Source of the DNA: Stromatinia cepivora
Taxonomy: Eukaryota; Ascomycota; Leotiomycetes; Helotiales; Sclerotiniaceae
DNA: 64,000 bases
Direction of reading: 5' to 3'
Assembly (NCBI GenBank): GCA_014898415.1
Contig: RCTD01000016.1
Span: 372,001-436,000, forward strand
Of the stretch, positions 23,966-37,300 are shown in pieces. The stretch's first letter is position 1; each line of letters opens with the position of its first letter. The notes under the pieces were generated by a model. That model was not told the DNA's origin. It was given only the letters and a program-made list of their open reading frames with translations, and did not search any database. A program made the translations under genes and the position numbers.

Positions 23966-25136
23966 TTTGATAATTGATTTATATGATTCGAAAATTGAAC
24001 TCGAGATTGATGCTTAAAGATCACCAGTATATAGAAATTATAATTTATAGTAATTTATCTGCGAGATCGGACTGGTGAAGCTTGTCGATGAGAGAAGGTG
24101 GGGTCGAAGCTTCAGTTAGAACTTTTCGAGGGCCACGGTGATGCCTGCACGTTTTGCCCAAAAATATATCGCGATCTAACCATATTTGGAACAGCCCGAT
24201 TTCATTAACGAATGTCAGCTTCAACGACATGTTAAGAAGTAAACTGTTTAATGTCTCTGCGAAAAATGTACAGTACTTGTCTTACTTTATAAGTTTGTTT
24301 TGGAGGTTGATATAACGAGCGAATACCCGGTCGGACGAGTGAACGAATCATTACCGCCTACGATATCGTCTGAAAGGTTGATGTTGAGCTATATGTACTG
24401 CCTGTTCGGCGCATTCTGACACTTACGAAAATGTCAAATGCGACGCCAATGTTTGTTCGCAGATGGGTTATCGACTGTTCGAACAAGACTCCCGAATAAA
24501 CCATTATCAACCACAGGAAATGAAGATTAAATACCCACCATTGACGAAATATGGTTACGAAACTGTACTACCTGCTTCTTCACCGGATCGCACCCTTGCA
24601 TTTCTATACTTCGTATATTTGATGATGGCTTTTTTGTACAAAACCGTACCGGAATTCGAAGCCCACTGGTAAAATGAATCACTTTTTAACATCCACAAAA
24701 TATGGCTGAGGAAATTATGCTACTGCTTGGAAAACGAAGTTATATTCAGCATATATACAATAATATCAAGCATACGAGCTACACCATGTACGAGCCCGAA
24801 GCAAAGCCGCTCTTTAGAGATATCTCACTGCTGGGAGACTGAGGCTAGGAGAAAAATGATGTTTCAGCCGTCAAATACACGGGTTCAATAATTATATTCT
24901 AGGAAAATGGCTGCCTATTGTCAAAAATTAGCAACGACAACGACGTTTGATCGGGGTATCTACCTTCTCAAAATTGTATCTATACGATTCCAAGGCAGTG
25001 ATGGCAACCTTTCGTGGGTATCCCATGCCTATTAAGTTGCATATGCGAGCATCCTCTTTGGGCATGACAACAAGGTCTGGCCTTTGCTCTCTTACTACTG
25101 GTCTACTATCTCTTATGTAGGCAGTTGCTGCTTGAT
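23966..25136. other. Gene-free spacer
   Basis: The left part holds the RidA-family promoter. A 69-codon frame at 24463-24672 has no recognisable similarity. The right part is the 3' flank of the next minus-strand gene. No repeat or RNA gene is seen. Confidence 0.5.
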
Positions 25137-25883
25137 CTACCCCGAGTCAGCTCTAAATGGTCTCGTTCGAGGAATCACCTCACATTGATTTTCCATCTTC
25201 GAATAAGCCGATACCTCTCTACTACTCTCAACACCACGCCTTGACACCTCAACCTCATAGCATCTGAGACAGTCACAGAAATTGAGGGGATAATCGCAAG
25301 GATCCTCAAGATCGGGTGTAGGCAATCGTGCAGGGCGAGGTGTGGGTGGTGGACCTCGGTTCATTGGAGGGCTCGGCACGCGAGGAGGGTATTGAGTTGT
25401 AGTATTGGGTGCAACAAGCTTAAATTGACGACTTTGAGATGAAGTACTATTCTGGGTCTCAGATTTCATTCGGCTACGTCGTTCAATTGGTTTCTCTCGA
25501 ATCGTGCGATGATTGGATGATTGAATTTGGGTCGAGCTGAGGTCGCGGCGGGACGAATCTGCCTTATACAGTTCCGACGATGAGGAAACTCTGTTTCTCT
25601 TCGAATCATTGGTAATATTGAAGGCGATGGCATCTCTCTCCTGTTTTTCATCATTTGTTTTCGTCTTGAATTCATTGTTTTCGTCGTCAACAGCCCCAGG
25701 AGCGAAGTGGACAAACTTCTGTCTTGGAGCAGGTGATCTTTGACCATTGTCGGCGACATTGGTCAGGACAGGGTTTGTTCCTCGTTGATGGGAGTTCATC
25801 TTGATTTCGAATGGTGCAATCGTGGTGTTGAAGTAATAATACGTTGGTAAGTGGCTGGTGCCAGGTGAAGTGTTTCCTGACAT
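25137..25883 (-). CDS. Hypothetical proline/serine-rich protein, 248 aa
   Basis: This intronless frame starts MSGNTSPGTS and ends RADSG. I do not recognise the function. It is polar, Ser/Asn/Arg-rich and mostly disordered. Two conserved-looking blocks stand out: KFVHFAPGAVDDEN near residue 60, and a C-terminal block PPPTPRPARLPTPDLEDPCD followed by NFCDCLRCYE. The PRPxRLPTPDL pattern with a nearby Cys cluster recurs in unnamed fungal proteins I have seen, which supports a real gene. No signal peptide or membrane segment. A second frame at 25466-25759 is a shadow. Its AT-rich upstream flank (25884 onward) resembles a promoter. Confidence 0.7.
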   Translation of the reverse strand: MSGNTSPGTSHLPTYYYFNTTIAPFEIKMNSHQRGTNPVLTNVADNGQRSPAPRQKFVHFAPGAVDDENNEFKTKTNDEKQERDAIAFNITNDSKRNRVSSSSELYKADSSRRDLSSTQIQSSNHRTIREKPIERRSRMKSETQNSTSSQSRQFKLVAPNTTTQYPPRVPSPPMNRGPPPTPRPARLPTPDLEDPCDYPLNFCDCLRCYEVEVSRRGVESSREVSAYSKMENQCEVIPRTRPFRADSG

Positions 25884-27485
25884 TTTGGTTTGTGGATTGA
25901 ATTTATAATGATAATTAGGGGTGATAAGTTGATGATTGAGGATGGTTTGCTTAATGAATCACTTGACTGGTGATGAGCTGTTGATGGATTGTGGTGACTG
26001 TGCTGTTCTTTTGATGAACCTGGGCAGAATCATCAAGCGATGATCAAGCAGAACGAGGGTACCAAGTGTTACACCGTGAGTATGTTCCTAGAAGATTGTT
26101 TGGATGTCCAGGGTATGTGGAATCAATTTGCTGATGATTGAGGGATAAATTTTGATGAAAAGAAAGTAGGTGAAGGAGTGTAAAAGAAAAAGGGTTAGAT
26201 GAGGGGGAAGGTGCAGCTTTTATGGGTGCTGTGTCGAAAATTATGCTGGAAGCTGATTGGCGAGATGTCCCCTGCGGCACATGCAGGAAGATTTCCTCGA
26301 CCGCACCCTGCTAAGCCCGTGCCAGTACTCTCCACAGAAGTGAGAAACCACCTAGCTATATTCCATGAGTCTGTAAGTCTCTTAAAAAGGCCCATGAGCT
26401 TTTGCAGACCTTTTTGCTAGAAGCTTGAAGTGGGCCGTGCACAGTACAGTTTAAGTGCTCTTGAGTGTTGAAAATTAAGACACTACCTATCAGATAGCAA
26501 GTGCTCCTATAGAGAAGATTTTGATTAACCAACACCGGTCTTTTTCACATTCGAATTGAAACCAACCGCACGATTTATATGTTAGCTTCTTCTTCCTCAC
26601 GCCTCTTAAAATGGCTGTATGAAGGGGCTATATTGCCGTCGTACCATCTGTTTCATTCACTTACGACGTAATTTAATCATACGTCGCGCAATTAATTCAA
26701 AAGAATTGACCGAACAAAATTCTGAGTTCGAATTGCTCGATTAAAGACGCCGATGAGTACCAGGTGGTAGTTAATCGGTCCTCTAGTACTTTCCTGATTC
26801 GCACGTCTTGTTCAATGCAATGATGTTTATATGATGACCGACGCTCAAGAGAATCACTTTGAGAATCACTGTTAATGCTTGGACTGAAACGGGATTCTTT
26901 AAATATTTATTGTGTTGGTCCAGAAGGCCTCAGGGGGCCTCTCGGTGGAAAACCTAAGCTGTTGCTTATTGGTCGAGTGGCATTAGATAATAGAAATGCC
27001 TATTGTCCCATAACCACATGATATACCATAATTATAATCACTCATGAATAAGCAATGGCACCTCTTTCACTGTTATCCAGCAATGTCAGTTAGTATTCAA
27101 GGGTTTCATTTTGACCTTCTAGGCAGCATTGCTTAGGTAGTCATGGTAAGACATTGTGATTGTGGCTGCCTCGCTTATGTAAATGATGCGTAAGCGTAGC
27201 AATAGTTGGCTCTGCGAGCATCTTGAGGGTGTTTTATCCCTCGGGAAATTCGGGCAATTCGTCAGGTATATAATAGATAAATTTTATGGTTTGAAGAATT
27301 TAAACTTATTTCATTTATTGACTTTATAATTGAGATATCTCGTTGAGTCTAGCTAGCTATAGATAATTCAAATTCTATTGATTGTTACATAAGAAAAGAT
27401 TCCAAGCCATCAAATATCATTATCCCAAGCCATGTGCACATTCTCCGTCCACCCCCTTCCCCTCTCACTCCCTACCCTTTACCTC
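25884..27485. other. Gene-free spacer
   Basis: Overlapping frames on both strands at 26044-26420 contradict each other and show no family signature. A small GC palindrome (AGGCCTCAGGGGGCCT) lies near 26929. Otherwise I see only AT-rich sequence and flanking promoter or 3' regions. Confidence 0.5.
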
Positions 27486-28593
27486 TCAGTCCCTACTTCC
27501 CGGCGGCAACTTAATTCCCATCTGCAAATTCTCCATCACCTTCTTCGCACTTTCAACCCCACCATCTAAATACACAGCCCCAATAACAGCCTTGACTGCC
27601 CTGCTAACAGCACGGGTACTATCTTCGCGCGAGTCCTCTTTGACAAGTTCTATGATATTGCGAAAAGATATCGGTACGTAGGGCTGAGGACGAATACATG
27701 ATGCTATGGTAGGGTAAGCATTGAGGGAATGGCGGGAAAGGATACGATTTGTTATTTGAGCTGCTTGTGCTATTTCAAAAAGGGGTCAGTATATTCCTGG
27801 CTAAATCTCCACTTTATACTAAAAGATAAAGATAAAGATGAAGATGAAGGAGAAGGAGAACAAGGAAAAAAAGAAACATACCATCAGGAATACTAAACAA
27901 ATAATACTGTTCCCTCAAAACCAACCTCATAACCATCTCACCCAATTTCGCCATCCCTTCATTTCCATCCATACATATGCGTCTCGTTTTTCCCACACAC
28001 GTAACCCCATTCTTGGGCGTTTCGAGTGCTTCTTCGAGGATATCGGAGTTGGTAAAGCGGTAGGAGAGATAGGATTGCAGGATTGGAAGCCAGTTTTTGT
28101 TGGTGGCGGGGTTGAAGTGGGAGATGCCGCGGGAGGGGAGTCGGATGATGCGGTTTGTTTGGTTTGGATTGGGTGAGGGGAAGGTGGTGGATGCGGAAGA
28201 GGTGTTGAGAAGTGGATCGTGGGATTTGTAGGAAGGGGTTGGAGAGGGGGAGGGAGAACGGCACGAGAAAGTTAGGTCGGGGCGGGAGTTGATGGGGAAA
28301 TTGCGGTTGTGGTTGGGGTTGGAGAGAGATGTTGTGGAGTAGTTCGAGCTGTTGATACTGCAGGGCGGGGAGGTAGTGATGCTGGCTAGGGAAGGGTGGC
28401 GGCGAAGCAAAGTGTCTTCTTGATTGACGTCGTTAAAGGGATTAGTTACTCCTGTATTCTCCTCGTAGCCTTCCCATTCTTCGGGTTGGAGAATGTCGGT
28501 ATTATTGAGTTCTTCTGTGTTGTCATGAGAGGTCTTTTGGAAATCTTTCGACTGTGGCATTTGAGTGCGATAGTTTGTATTTGTTTGAGGCAT
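27486..28593 (-). CDS. RNase III-like domain protein with degenerate catalytic motif, 331 aa
   Basis: Two exons, 27882-28593 and 27486-27769; the intron starts GTATGT and the joined codon is GCA. Residues 1-165 are Ser/Pro/Asn-rich and disordered. From ~168 a helical domain runs to the C-terminus. GNEGMAKLGEMVMRLVL (210-226) aligns with the RNase III signature (N-x-x-L-E-x-L-G-D-x-V-L), and RAVKAVIGAVYLDGG (294-308) aligns with the second helix of that fold (K-A-x-I-G-A-x-Y-L-D-G-G). The key LGD reads LGE, the preceding Glu is replaced (EFLGD-like segment reads MAKLGE), and the acidic residue before the second motif is missing. I infer an RNase III fold that has lost normal cleavage and may bind RNA structurally. 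No double-strand-RNA-binding domain is visible. The fold assignment is good; inactivity is inference. Confidence 0.82.
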
Positions 28594-30463
28594 GTTGGGT
28601 GTTGATAGAGGGGTTTTGCAAATTATCAGAAAAGGCTGATTAGCTTGATGTTCTTTCCGGGTAGAGGACGCACTATATAAGCCCCATCGATTTTTTTCTG
28701 TAGTTGTTACCTCACTCTGTTATTCAGGAGATCATCGGAATTTCAAATATACATTCAGATAACCGGAGTGGGAGAAGTGAATCATTAAATAAACAGCTCA
28801 ACTTATTCATATAATCACATATATGGAAACTAGCACATCATAAAGAAGAGATTCGGATAATTAAGAAAGTTATATAGTTTTATAATAAACGAACAGAAGA
28901 ATGTAGTTCAGTGGCTAGAACACACGATTTTCAGTGTGGCCATAGGAAGCGGTTGAAACAGATTACAGGATAAACTCCTACCAATCTACTAACTACCGTG
29001 AATTCACGAGACGGTGGTTCGAGTGCATCTTCTATTCTTTCGTAACCATTTTCATTTCTTTACGGCAGAGGGACTGAGAGAATTCTAAAGGAAATGGAAA
29101 GTTTAACGATATACATAGCACGGTATCCAAAGTTAAGCTGGGGTTTCCTGAAAGGAACGAAAGGAACAAAAAGAATGGAAAGTAGCAGATGGGAAGTCAT
29201 GTTAATCAATTTGGAACACCATGAGGTGAGTTCTTTCAAATTTGGTCGATGGGGAAAAGATTTCCAGTGTTCAATACCTAAGATGAAGAACTTGGAGAAA
29301 TATTTAGGTCAGCTTCGAGAAATCACTCCCTGACATGTACTAATTAATAAATTCTATTGTAATAAATCATCCCAAGAATTCCTATTTTCTAAAATTATGT
29401 AAGTGCGAAAATTGGAGTTACTTGGATGATATAAGGTGACGAAATCCACTCTCAACCTATACAATTTTAAACTGTTTGATTAGGTATGACATATTGACTT
29501 TCATATCATTTACTTGTTTACAAACGAAGTCAGGGTTGAAATAATTCTATGATTCTGATTCTGATTATTATTTTCTTAAATCTGGTAGGGAATCTGGTAG
29601 GGATAAAATGTGATTGTGAAATCAGAAAGTTGAATATTTAATATTTCGTTTTTTTTTTCTCTTTTTTCTTTTGATTAATATTCATAATAATTGGATATGA
29701 TTATTATCTATCTTTGCTTTATCAAAGCTAGGTGATGCTTCTCGGGGTAGAGAAGTAGAATATGATGATGGGAGAATATTCGGTATATTGGACCATTGAT
29801 ACAATAGCAAGTGAATGATGGGTTTATATACATTCATCTACTTTATACTAGGTAGAGAAATTATGTCGATATCATGGTTCGAAGCGGATGTTTCGGTAGA
29901 ATATCATTCTAACTCTCGAATTTAGAATCCTTTCTTCTCTGAGAGCTGTTAGGTAGTACTCCTACCGCAAAACGACAAGAGTGATTAAAAGTAATTAATC
30001 CCAAATCATCGATGGTAAGCGAAACAAACCCTCATCTCCAATAAAGAATCAAGGTTCTATATCTCTTTTGATTTTTTGCTGGTACGTACTATTATTTTCT
30101 CGAAGATATTGATTATGCAACTATAAATGGTATGAAATTAGATTACACGTTGGACACCACAATGGGTGTGATGTCAGTTGCCTTTTGATAGAAGCTGAAT
30201 ATATGTACAAATGTTAATGTGCTACCACCAGTGCCAACAAGATCGTAATACTCAAGCTCGACTTGAGCATTTAAAAGTTTATTCCGTGAGATGCGACATT
30301 TTGGAACTTAATTCTCGACTTGAGCATCCGATGACAGTAGTGAATAATCTCATGAATCGTCCCTCACATCACGGAAATCTAATAGCAAATCTCATACAAG
30401 CAATAAATAACCCATAGCCGTCCATTCCATCCAATGAATCTCATCTCTCATATCCCCAATCGC
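28594..30463. other. Gene-free spacer
   Basis: It holds the promoter of the RNase III-like gene at the left and the 3' flank of the DUF2237 gene at the right. A tRNA-like sequence at 28895-29037 is listed separately. The 79-codon frame at 29094-29333 has no recognisable similarity. A T-rich run lies at 29649-29672. Confidence 0.5.
28895..29037 (+). pseudogene. Degenerate tRNA-like sequence (possible tRNA-Glu relic with insertion)
   Basis: The 5' part TAGTTCAGTGGCTAGAAC resembles a tRNA D-arm and A box, followed by TTTTCA as in a Glu (TTC) anticodon loop. About 70 bases later GGTTCGAGTGC matches the B box in 10 of 11 positions. AGAAGAA at the start pairs with TTCTATT at the end in six of seven places (one wobble). 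The T-stem has one mismatch, the anticodon stem is imperfect, and the insert is too long for a normal intron. I judge it a decayed tRNA or tRNA-derived repeat. Confidence 0.35.
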
Positions 30464-31311
30464 CTAATAATTCCCCCTGTGCCGACTCGAAGTCATTTCT
30501 CCCGCATTCGCCAACTCCGTTCTCTCCTTTGTAGGAACGCCACCGGGGTATGTATTTCCCTTTCTACTCTGAGGCACCGTGCTCGCATCTGCAGCTTCTG
30601 ATTCTGCGGCATATTTCTTTAAATCTGCTAGTGAGACCACGTCTCTGTTTTTCGTTAGTTTGTTTTCTTGTAATTCTGTTCTTTCACTTTGGCATTTGCT
30701 CCCTCGTCCATTTTCGATTGCCATATAGATCAACCCAAGGGGAAGACTTTATAAGTAGGAAGAGGAAATATATGTGTCGACTTGATTCGAATTAAAAAGA
30801 CAAGTATAAATAAGGAAACTGACAAAGCTTTCTCATGCGTAGCATGTAAATGCACCTTTGGCACTAAATCCTTCTCACTGGAATTCTTCGCAGCTTCCAT
30901 TGCTTCCTTCCAGCGACTAGCACATAGACACCATTTCTTCCCCCCCGTGAGGCCTATAGTGCGAAGATTATTGCCACGGGAGGCAGAGAAATCGAGGAAG
31001 CTGTCCGTTAAAGTTGCTTTGGGAGGCATTGATTAAAACACTTGGACAAAAGCGATGGGGAAAGGAGAGAAATACCAGCAATAGAATGATTTCCCGTGTC
31101 CTCTGGTCCAACATCACACTGTCCATTCCTATAAAATCCTGTTCCTTTGGCGAATTGGCCGAGGGGTTTGTGCATTACTGTTTTCCATTTCACGTATTAA
31201 TTTCTGGCTCTTCCTTCTTTCTGTCTCAATATCATTCGGACGCATATTCTACATACCATTAAGAGATTTATGAGCTTTGCCAAAGCTGTCTGATTGACCT
31301 TCATTTGCCAT
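30464..31311 (-). CDS. DUF2237 family protein, 176 aa
   Basis: Four exons on the minus strand: 31257-31311, 31076-31177, 30824-31016 and 30464-30644. Introns of 79, 59 and 179 nt start GTATGT, GTATTT and GTCAGT, and the frame is kept throughout. The start is MANEGQSDSF. The protein has the DUF2237 core: TGFYRNGQCDVGPEDTGNH, LTDSFLDFSASRGNNL, KWCLCASRWKEAMEA and HATHEKALDVVSLADLKKYA. Function of this family, shared by bacteria and eukaryotes, is unknown. Cysteines in GQCDVG and WCLCASRW are conserved and could bind metal or be redox active; that is inference. The last ~55 residues (SEAADASTVPQSRKG..., rich in Thr/Glu) are a fungal extension. The middle exons have no ATG of their own, and the extension forms a separate frame that a simple caller would miss. 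Confidence 0.92.
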
Positions 31312-34300
31312 TTTGACTGTTGTAGTAGGGTATGAATTAAATGATCTTAGATTGAGATTACCTGAAGCTCGAAAGATTTGTGAACGAGGTATTGATACAG
31401 AATGCATAGAAGCACACAGAAAAATAAAATTTAATATTAAATTGAGAGGAAGTCGGAGTTGAGATGTTGATGAGGGGTATATGCACTAAGGAACGTAGAA
31501 CTAGTACCAATCTATGACGTTGTGATTTGGAATGGCATTATAATACTAAGAACAATCCATTGTGGAAATTCAAAGGGACAAACATTTAATTCAATTTTGG
31601 AACTGGATATATGAGAAAAGATTTCCTGCCAATTGTTCAGGTGCCTGAATAAATTCTTTGTTAGAGTTTCAAAGTGGTGAGAGAGTGCTCCGGTCTGTGA
31701 TATCACGGCTTACATAAAAGTAAGATCTTATATTCCGCAATTCACGAATCACCACTTTTTAAGATGTTACTTACAGGCAATGAATTTCATGTGACAAACT
31801 CACACGATGAAACCTGAGTGTTCTAGTGTGAAGAAAAGGATCATGCATTTGGCTTCGAATTGGTTTTCGAGACCAGACCCGAAATTAGTTGGTGTCAATT
31901 TTGTAGTCACATCGCTACCATGTGGAGAAATGTCTGCAATAATTTGAGTATCTTTGGGAGTCCTTCAAATTACTAGTAAGATGATTTTATTATTCCAACT
32001 AACCGGTTGACTTTAGATGCCCAGAAGAATTGAAAAGTGGTATTGTAACTTGCATAATTCAAGATGCTCTTAGCTTGTTTAACCGTCTCGAGCAAGTCGA
32101 TGTGCCTTGATGCTTCAAGACTTCGAGGACTACTTTCCCCTTACCCGGAACTCTTCACAAGATGAGTCTCTAATATCAGGACAAGGTATCGGATGAGTTT
32201 GCAATTCTTAGGAGAGAGTCAAGCGCCTAGGTGAGAACTAAGTATTGAACGTGTTGGATTCCTAATACCCATCTTTTTTCTCCTGAGGTCCTCATCTGTA
32301 ATGATTGATACAGTAATAAGTACAGCTAATTTTGTTGGATGGCTGTCTATATAGATTATTTTTAAGATGAAATTTGTAGTAAAGGTAAAGCAGAGAATGG
32401 GCAGAGAATAATGCAAAGAGCTGTCAACTGGCCTCTTGTATATGCAAGCTTTTCTTCAGGAGAAACGAAAAGACTTGGTATTGGAAGCGTATGCAATTTT
32501 CTTCTGTATGAGGTAAAACAAGAGACTAATCTCATGTCCTTAATAATCATGAAAATACTGATCCGATTCTTCACGATTACTTCCTCGAAATACAAAAATC
32601 AGGGCCATCTAAGCAACTTTGGTACAACCTCATTCCCAGGTATACTTCATGTGCGAAAATTGCCACTTGACACCTCACCAGAAATAAAGTACCTGGTGCT
32701 CTCATGAGACTTTTCATACTGGCATGCACTCTGGTAACCCATCCATCCATCACCCCGCACTTCCTCATATATCTGGGGGTGCCACCACACGATGCCACTG
32801 AAAAAATTGTGGAGGGGTCCACCACTACCACAATTCCACGCCACCAAATAACAAAACCCAAAAGCAACTCAGAGACATTTTTCCTTCCTTCCTTTTTTTC
32901 TTTCTTGGAATAAAAACTTGATCACTTACGGAAAAGTAGGTATCCGTTCGCACGTGGTGTAAATCAAACGTGACGTGCATACTAGTTAGTCACTTGTACC
33001 TATTTATTTATGTTTAGCATGCAAGTATCCCAAAGCTGGTTCAAATGGTTGCACCCGAGGCGGTGGATCGATCGTCCCCATCACATCTTTAAAGATTAGC
33101 TATTGGGAAGAAATATGTGTCGGAATCTGGATCATGATCCCCTTCATGATCAGCGGAACAAAAGCGCTACCAAAGAACTTACTAAATGAAGAGATAAAAT
33201 TACAAAACATCTGAGCATTATCAAAACAGATAATAATTCATTTCATTTCATTTCATTTCATTTCATCTCTCATCTCGTTTCATTCCTCCAATCCTTCCTG
33301 TGCTACCATATTTATATTTGTTACCTTATGAGTTTACTTGGCATATTTCCCGACCAGACGAAGCACGAAGATCTCAAGGCGAGCGAACGTACTTTGTAAG
33401 GAAAAAAAGTAATATAGGTAATAATCTGCAACTTGTCATACTAGAAATAGCCACGAATATTCAGGGACCTAGGCACGCTAGCCATACCCTTTTCAAGCCC
33501 CTCTAACCCCGAAGGATCGTCTCTTATTTAAGGCAGGACTTCACGGATTGCTTTATCATTCATTTGAAATATGCGATAAATTAAAGTGCTTCATGCTTTA
33601 AATCACAAGCATGATAAACTTTCAATCTTCAACAAATTGTCCGAGCAACCAAAACCACAACAACCATTTGTTAGAATTATCCACCCACGCACCTCTGTAC
33701 TCTGTATAACATCTGTAATACCAACAGCATAGGACAAAAATACTTATTGGAACTCCAAGATCAGCGAGAGGGAATCAACGCCAATCGAAATTTGATCGCA
33801 CACCCCACTTTCGATGGTGAGTGAGTGATAACTTATAAGCTTAGACAGCATACCCTTAAAAGGAAATAAAATATACCTAGTAAGTATCAGTTGACGATAG
33901 TACGAGAGAAATATCTAGCTAGTAGTCGCTACGTAGCTACTCATTTTCTCCACGCGCTCTTGCAGAGAGAATAATGGGATTTTTGGTCTTGCTGAGTACT
34001 AGAAGGGACTAGGTTTGACGGGCCGAGGCTTCGAACATGGATTAGGAGGAGGAAGGGAGACAGGGATTTAGTTGTTGATCTTGAAGACTGTAGCTGATGG
34101 ATATACGGTAGAGATTGGGGATCGGATGAATTATATCGAATATACCCTTTGAATTTCCAAGCATTGGGGAAAAGAAAAAAAAAAGCAAAAGGGTAACCGA
34201 CCGTAAGTGCACCTACACAAAGTGACTTTGGGTATCCAGCCCCCAGCTAGCTGTAGGGCATTCTGCTGAACGAATAAAGTGTGGTAACAGAAAGAATGTT

Positions 34301-37300
34301 CTCTTGCATATGAGAACGTATGATGATGAATATTTCCCAAAGAGGTGACGGTGTGAGATTTTCGTGAATTGTTTTTTTTCTAATCATTCATTAGTGATTC
34401 TTGTAGGATTACTTTACTACTTCTTCCAAAAGATGCGAATGAATTTTACAAATATAAGTACTGACTGAATGTTTACCTCCAATATGGCCCAGGCGAATAG
34501 GTCGGAAATCGGTCAAACGAGATTCGGAAAATGCTGATAAATACTTGGCTGAGCCAAGCTTGCCTCGTAAAGGCTGTGAAGTAAGTTCGACGGGTTTAGA
34601 TTTGAGGCTTCACTCGTGATGTGCTGAGTGACTGGGGCATCGAAAGCTTAACACTAAGATTAAGTAGACAGATGGGCTGACGATTATTTCCTACCCCTCA
34701 TTCACTCTCAGATCAGAAGTTCGGATTGATTATTCTTTTCGGGATGTGACGTGACGCCGAAATGGGGAAAATGGTTACTGCATTTTAAACATTTTTAATA
34801 TATTTCGTCCCGAAGTACAAAGACCTTGGGAGCCATTGGGTTTTGTCGTATTTAATGCCTATGGTTCGGCGAAACCAGTACTGTCGTCGCTACGGAATGT
34901 GTAAATGAAGGGGTAGTTTTGTATGCTTCCGAAAAGAGGATCCAGTAGCGAATACCGCGCCTGTACTGTACGGAGTAGATAAGAATATAGGAACGCTCTC
35001 GATCTATGCCACGCACAATTACAGGTATAACTATGCTCTTATCAGAATTACCCGACGGAAAAATTCAATCTGGTACCAAGGTAGACGCAGTTTACAGTTT
35101 CGACGGTGCACCATTTTCACTGCCTTACTTGTTTCTTGGTGTAACGCTAGTTCGACAATGCCAACGAGGTGCCCGGAAATGGTTCAGTGCACTGTGTAAC
35201 ACCAAATATTCTCCATCCGAAACCTTTCTGGGTCATGGCAATCCGAATATTTTCAAAAAGTAATTTCCCTCTGGCGTTCAAATTGAATCGGCATTTATGG
35301 GTTCTCATGTGGAGGGAAAAAGAAAGGATTAAAGGCGCCATCTAAATCATCGCGTTTTCTGTGATGGTTGTTCACCAGGTCCAATGACAGGCAGACTGGG
35401 GGCAAAAAAAGCCATTACGAACGAATCGGGAGAATCCAATCCCTTCCTTGTCTTAGATGGTTTTTCCGAACCTTGTATTTTGAACTCGGGCCTTGAAAGA
35501 GAAATGCAGATTTTCAGAACGTTAATGGGTCGAGATTAAAAAGATTAATCAATATACTTCTCATGGCCTTTCCAGGTGTTATGATATTTAGAGATTGTTG
35601 TAGAATAATTCGGAGGTTTTGATCTCCATCGATGAATACCAGAAAACCATCCAAACTATCCCTGTTAGATGCCAACGATAATTCGGATCTGGAATCCTTG
35701 GATGGGAATCGTTCAAGTCAGGTACAGTTCGGCAGCAGTGCAGTGCAGTGCAGTACAAACGATTTAAAGATGGCTACCGTGGATACCTCACCTTAAATAA
35801 GTCTCAGGAACTCCAAAAAAGAAGAGCTGAAGGTTGTGTTCGTTATTCTTGGCCTGATACAGTAAGCGTAATAGTAAAATACCGTACGAGATGTTACGGA
35901 TCTTTATAAGCGGCAGTCAGCAGGATCTTTGAAGCTCTCGTTCATCTCTTTGGCTCTTGTTGAAACAAATAGATTTTATAGTTCGGCCGTCTTTCCACAG
36001 TTCTTACTTGATTCGGGGAAAGAGGGTTCGGAACTTGAAATGTAAGAAAGATGGGTCAATGTAGATAATACACAGAGATTGACGGCTTAACAATCTGAGA
36101 GAATTGAGTTTGGAGATTTAGCTTTCAGAGAGCTATACAGTCAATAGGTAGCTTCATCCTGTTGTACCAAAAGAGAAATAAGGTAGTATTGAATGGGGTG
36201 ATCGAAAACTTTATATAAATAAAGTTTGGTTTCATGGTCCAGTGTCCGCTACCCTCATTTTTGCCACCAGCGGGCGTTTCTTCAATCATAAGTTTGACAT
36301 TTGACCTATGAAATTATTACTTGGACGAGGAGCTTGTTGCACAAGATTCGGTGTATATTCACTCACTGTGTGTATGCACCAAAAGACCAAGAAAAAGATA
36401 CCAAGAAAGACGCCCCAAACATACCTATAGAACCTATATAATAATCACATTTTGCCAGATGATAGATGACTTTAAATACCTGATTAAATATCCCTGTTCA
36501 TGCTGCAACCAAAAACCCCAGTCGGTGAATTGTACGGGAGTGTCATGTACGGAAGTACTAGGGAAGGTAGTGTAGAATAATACTCGTAGAGAGAGATAGA
36601 TGGGAGCAGTGACTGGATTTTGAGACTGACTGACTGACCTCAAGAAAGCAAGGTCGGCCAGCAAGAACTTGCATAATGATAACGACAAGAAAGTCAATAA
36701 TCCATGAAAGAGCGGTATAAAAGAAATCATTAAAATCTTCTTGTTTCCCCCCCTTTCTCAGTTCATATTCTACCTTTTTCTTACCTTTTCTCCATCAAAA
36801 TATATATGAGAAATCATACTCCGTACAATGCGGTCAACTACCTGGGAAATACTTTTCTTATTTTCCAACTAAATAATAAAAGAGGATCCCACAATTGTTC
36901 CGACAACCCAAACATCCATATAATTATATCCACGCTTTTCCGAATCATCCTTAGTAACATTAGTTTGTGCGTCTTGTGCATCTTACAAGTTACAACGAAT
37001 CAAAAAATGATCTGAGGTGGAGGCGAGTTATCCCAAATACCCATACAAGCCATAAACCCAGCCCAGCCAGACCCAGTTTAGCTTCTCCAACACAAAGGGC
37101 TGTTCATGTCTCTCCGAACTTCCTTACCGTAGAGATTCCTACGACTTCATTCTTCTTCTAACTTCATCACGGAATTGATTGTGAAATTGATTCATTCATA
37201 CCAAATAATTGTTACTACTCTATTCTATATGTGACCCAAAATTGAATCATTCATTCTAGGTTGCTTAAACATTCAGAGTGGTCAACTTTTATTGCCTATA

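Noticed and set aside
32411..32867. Overlapping frames of 96-98 residues on both strands
   Set aside because: They contradict each other, have no shared signature and no splicing to a larger protein.
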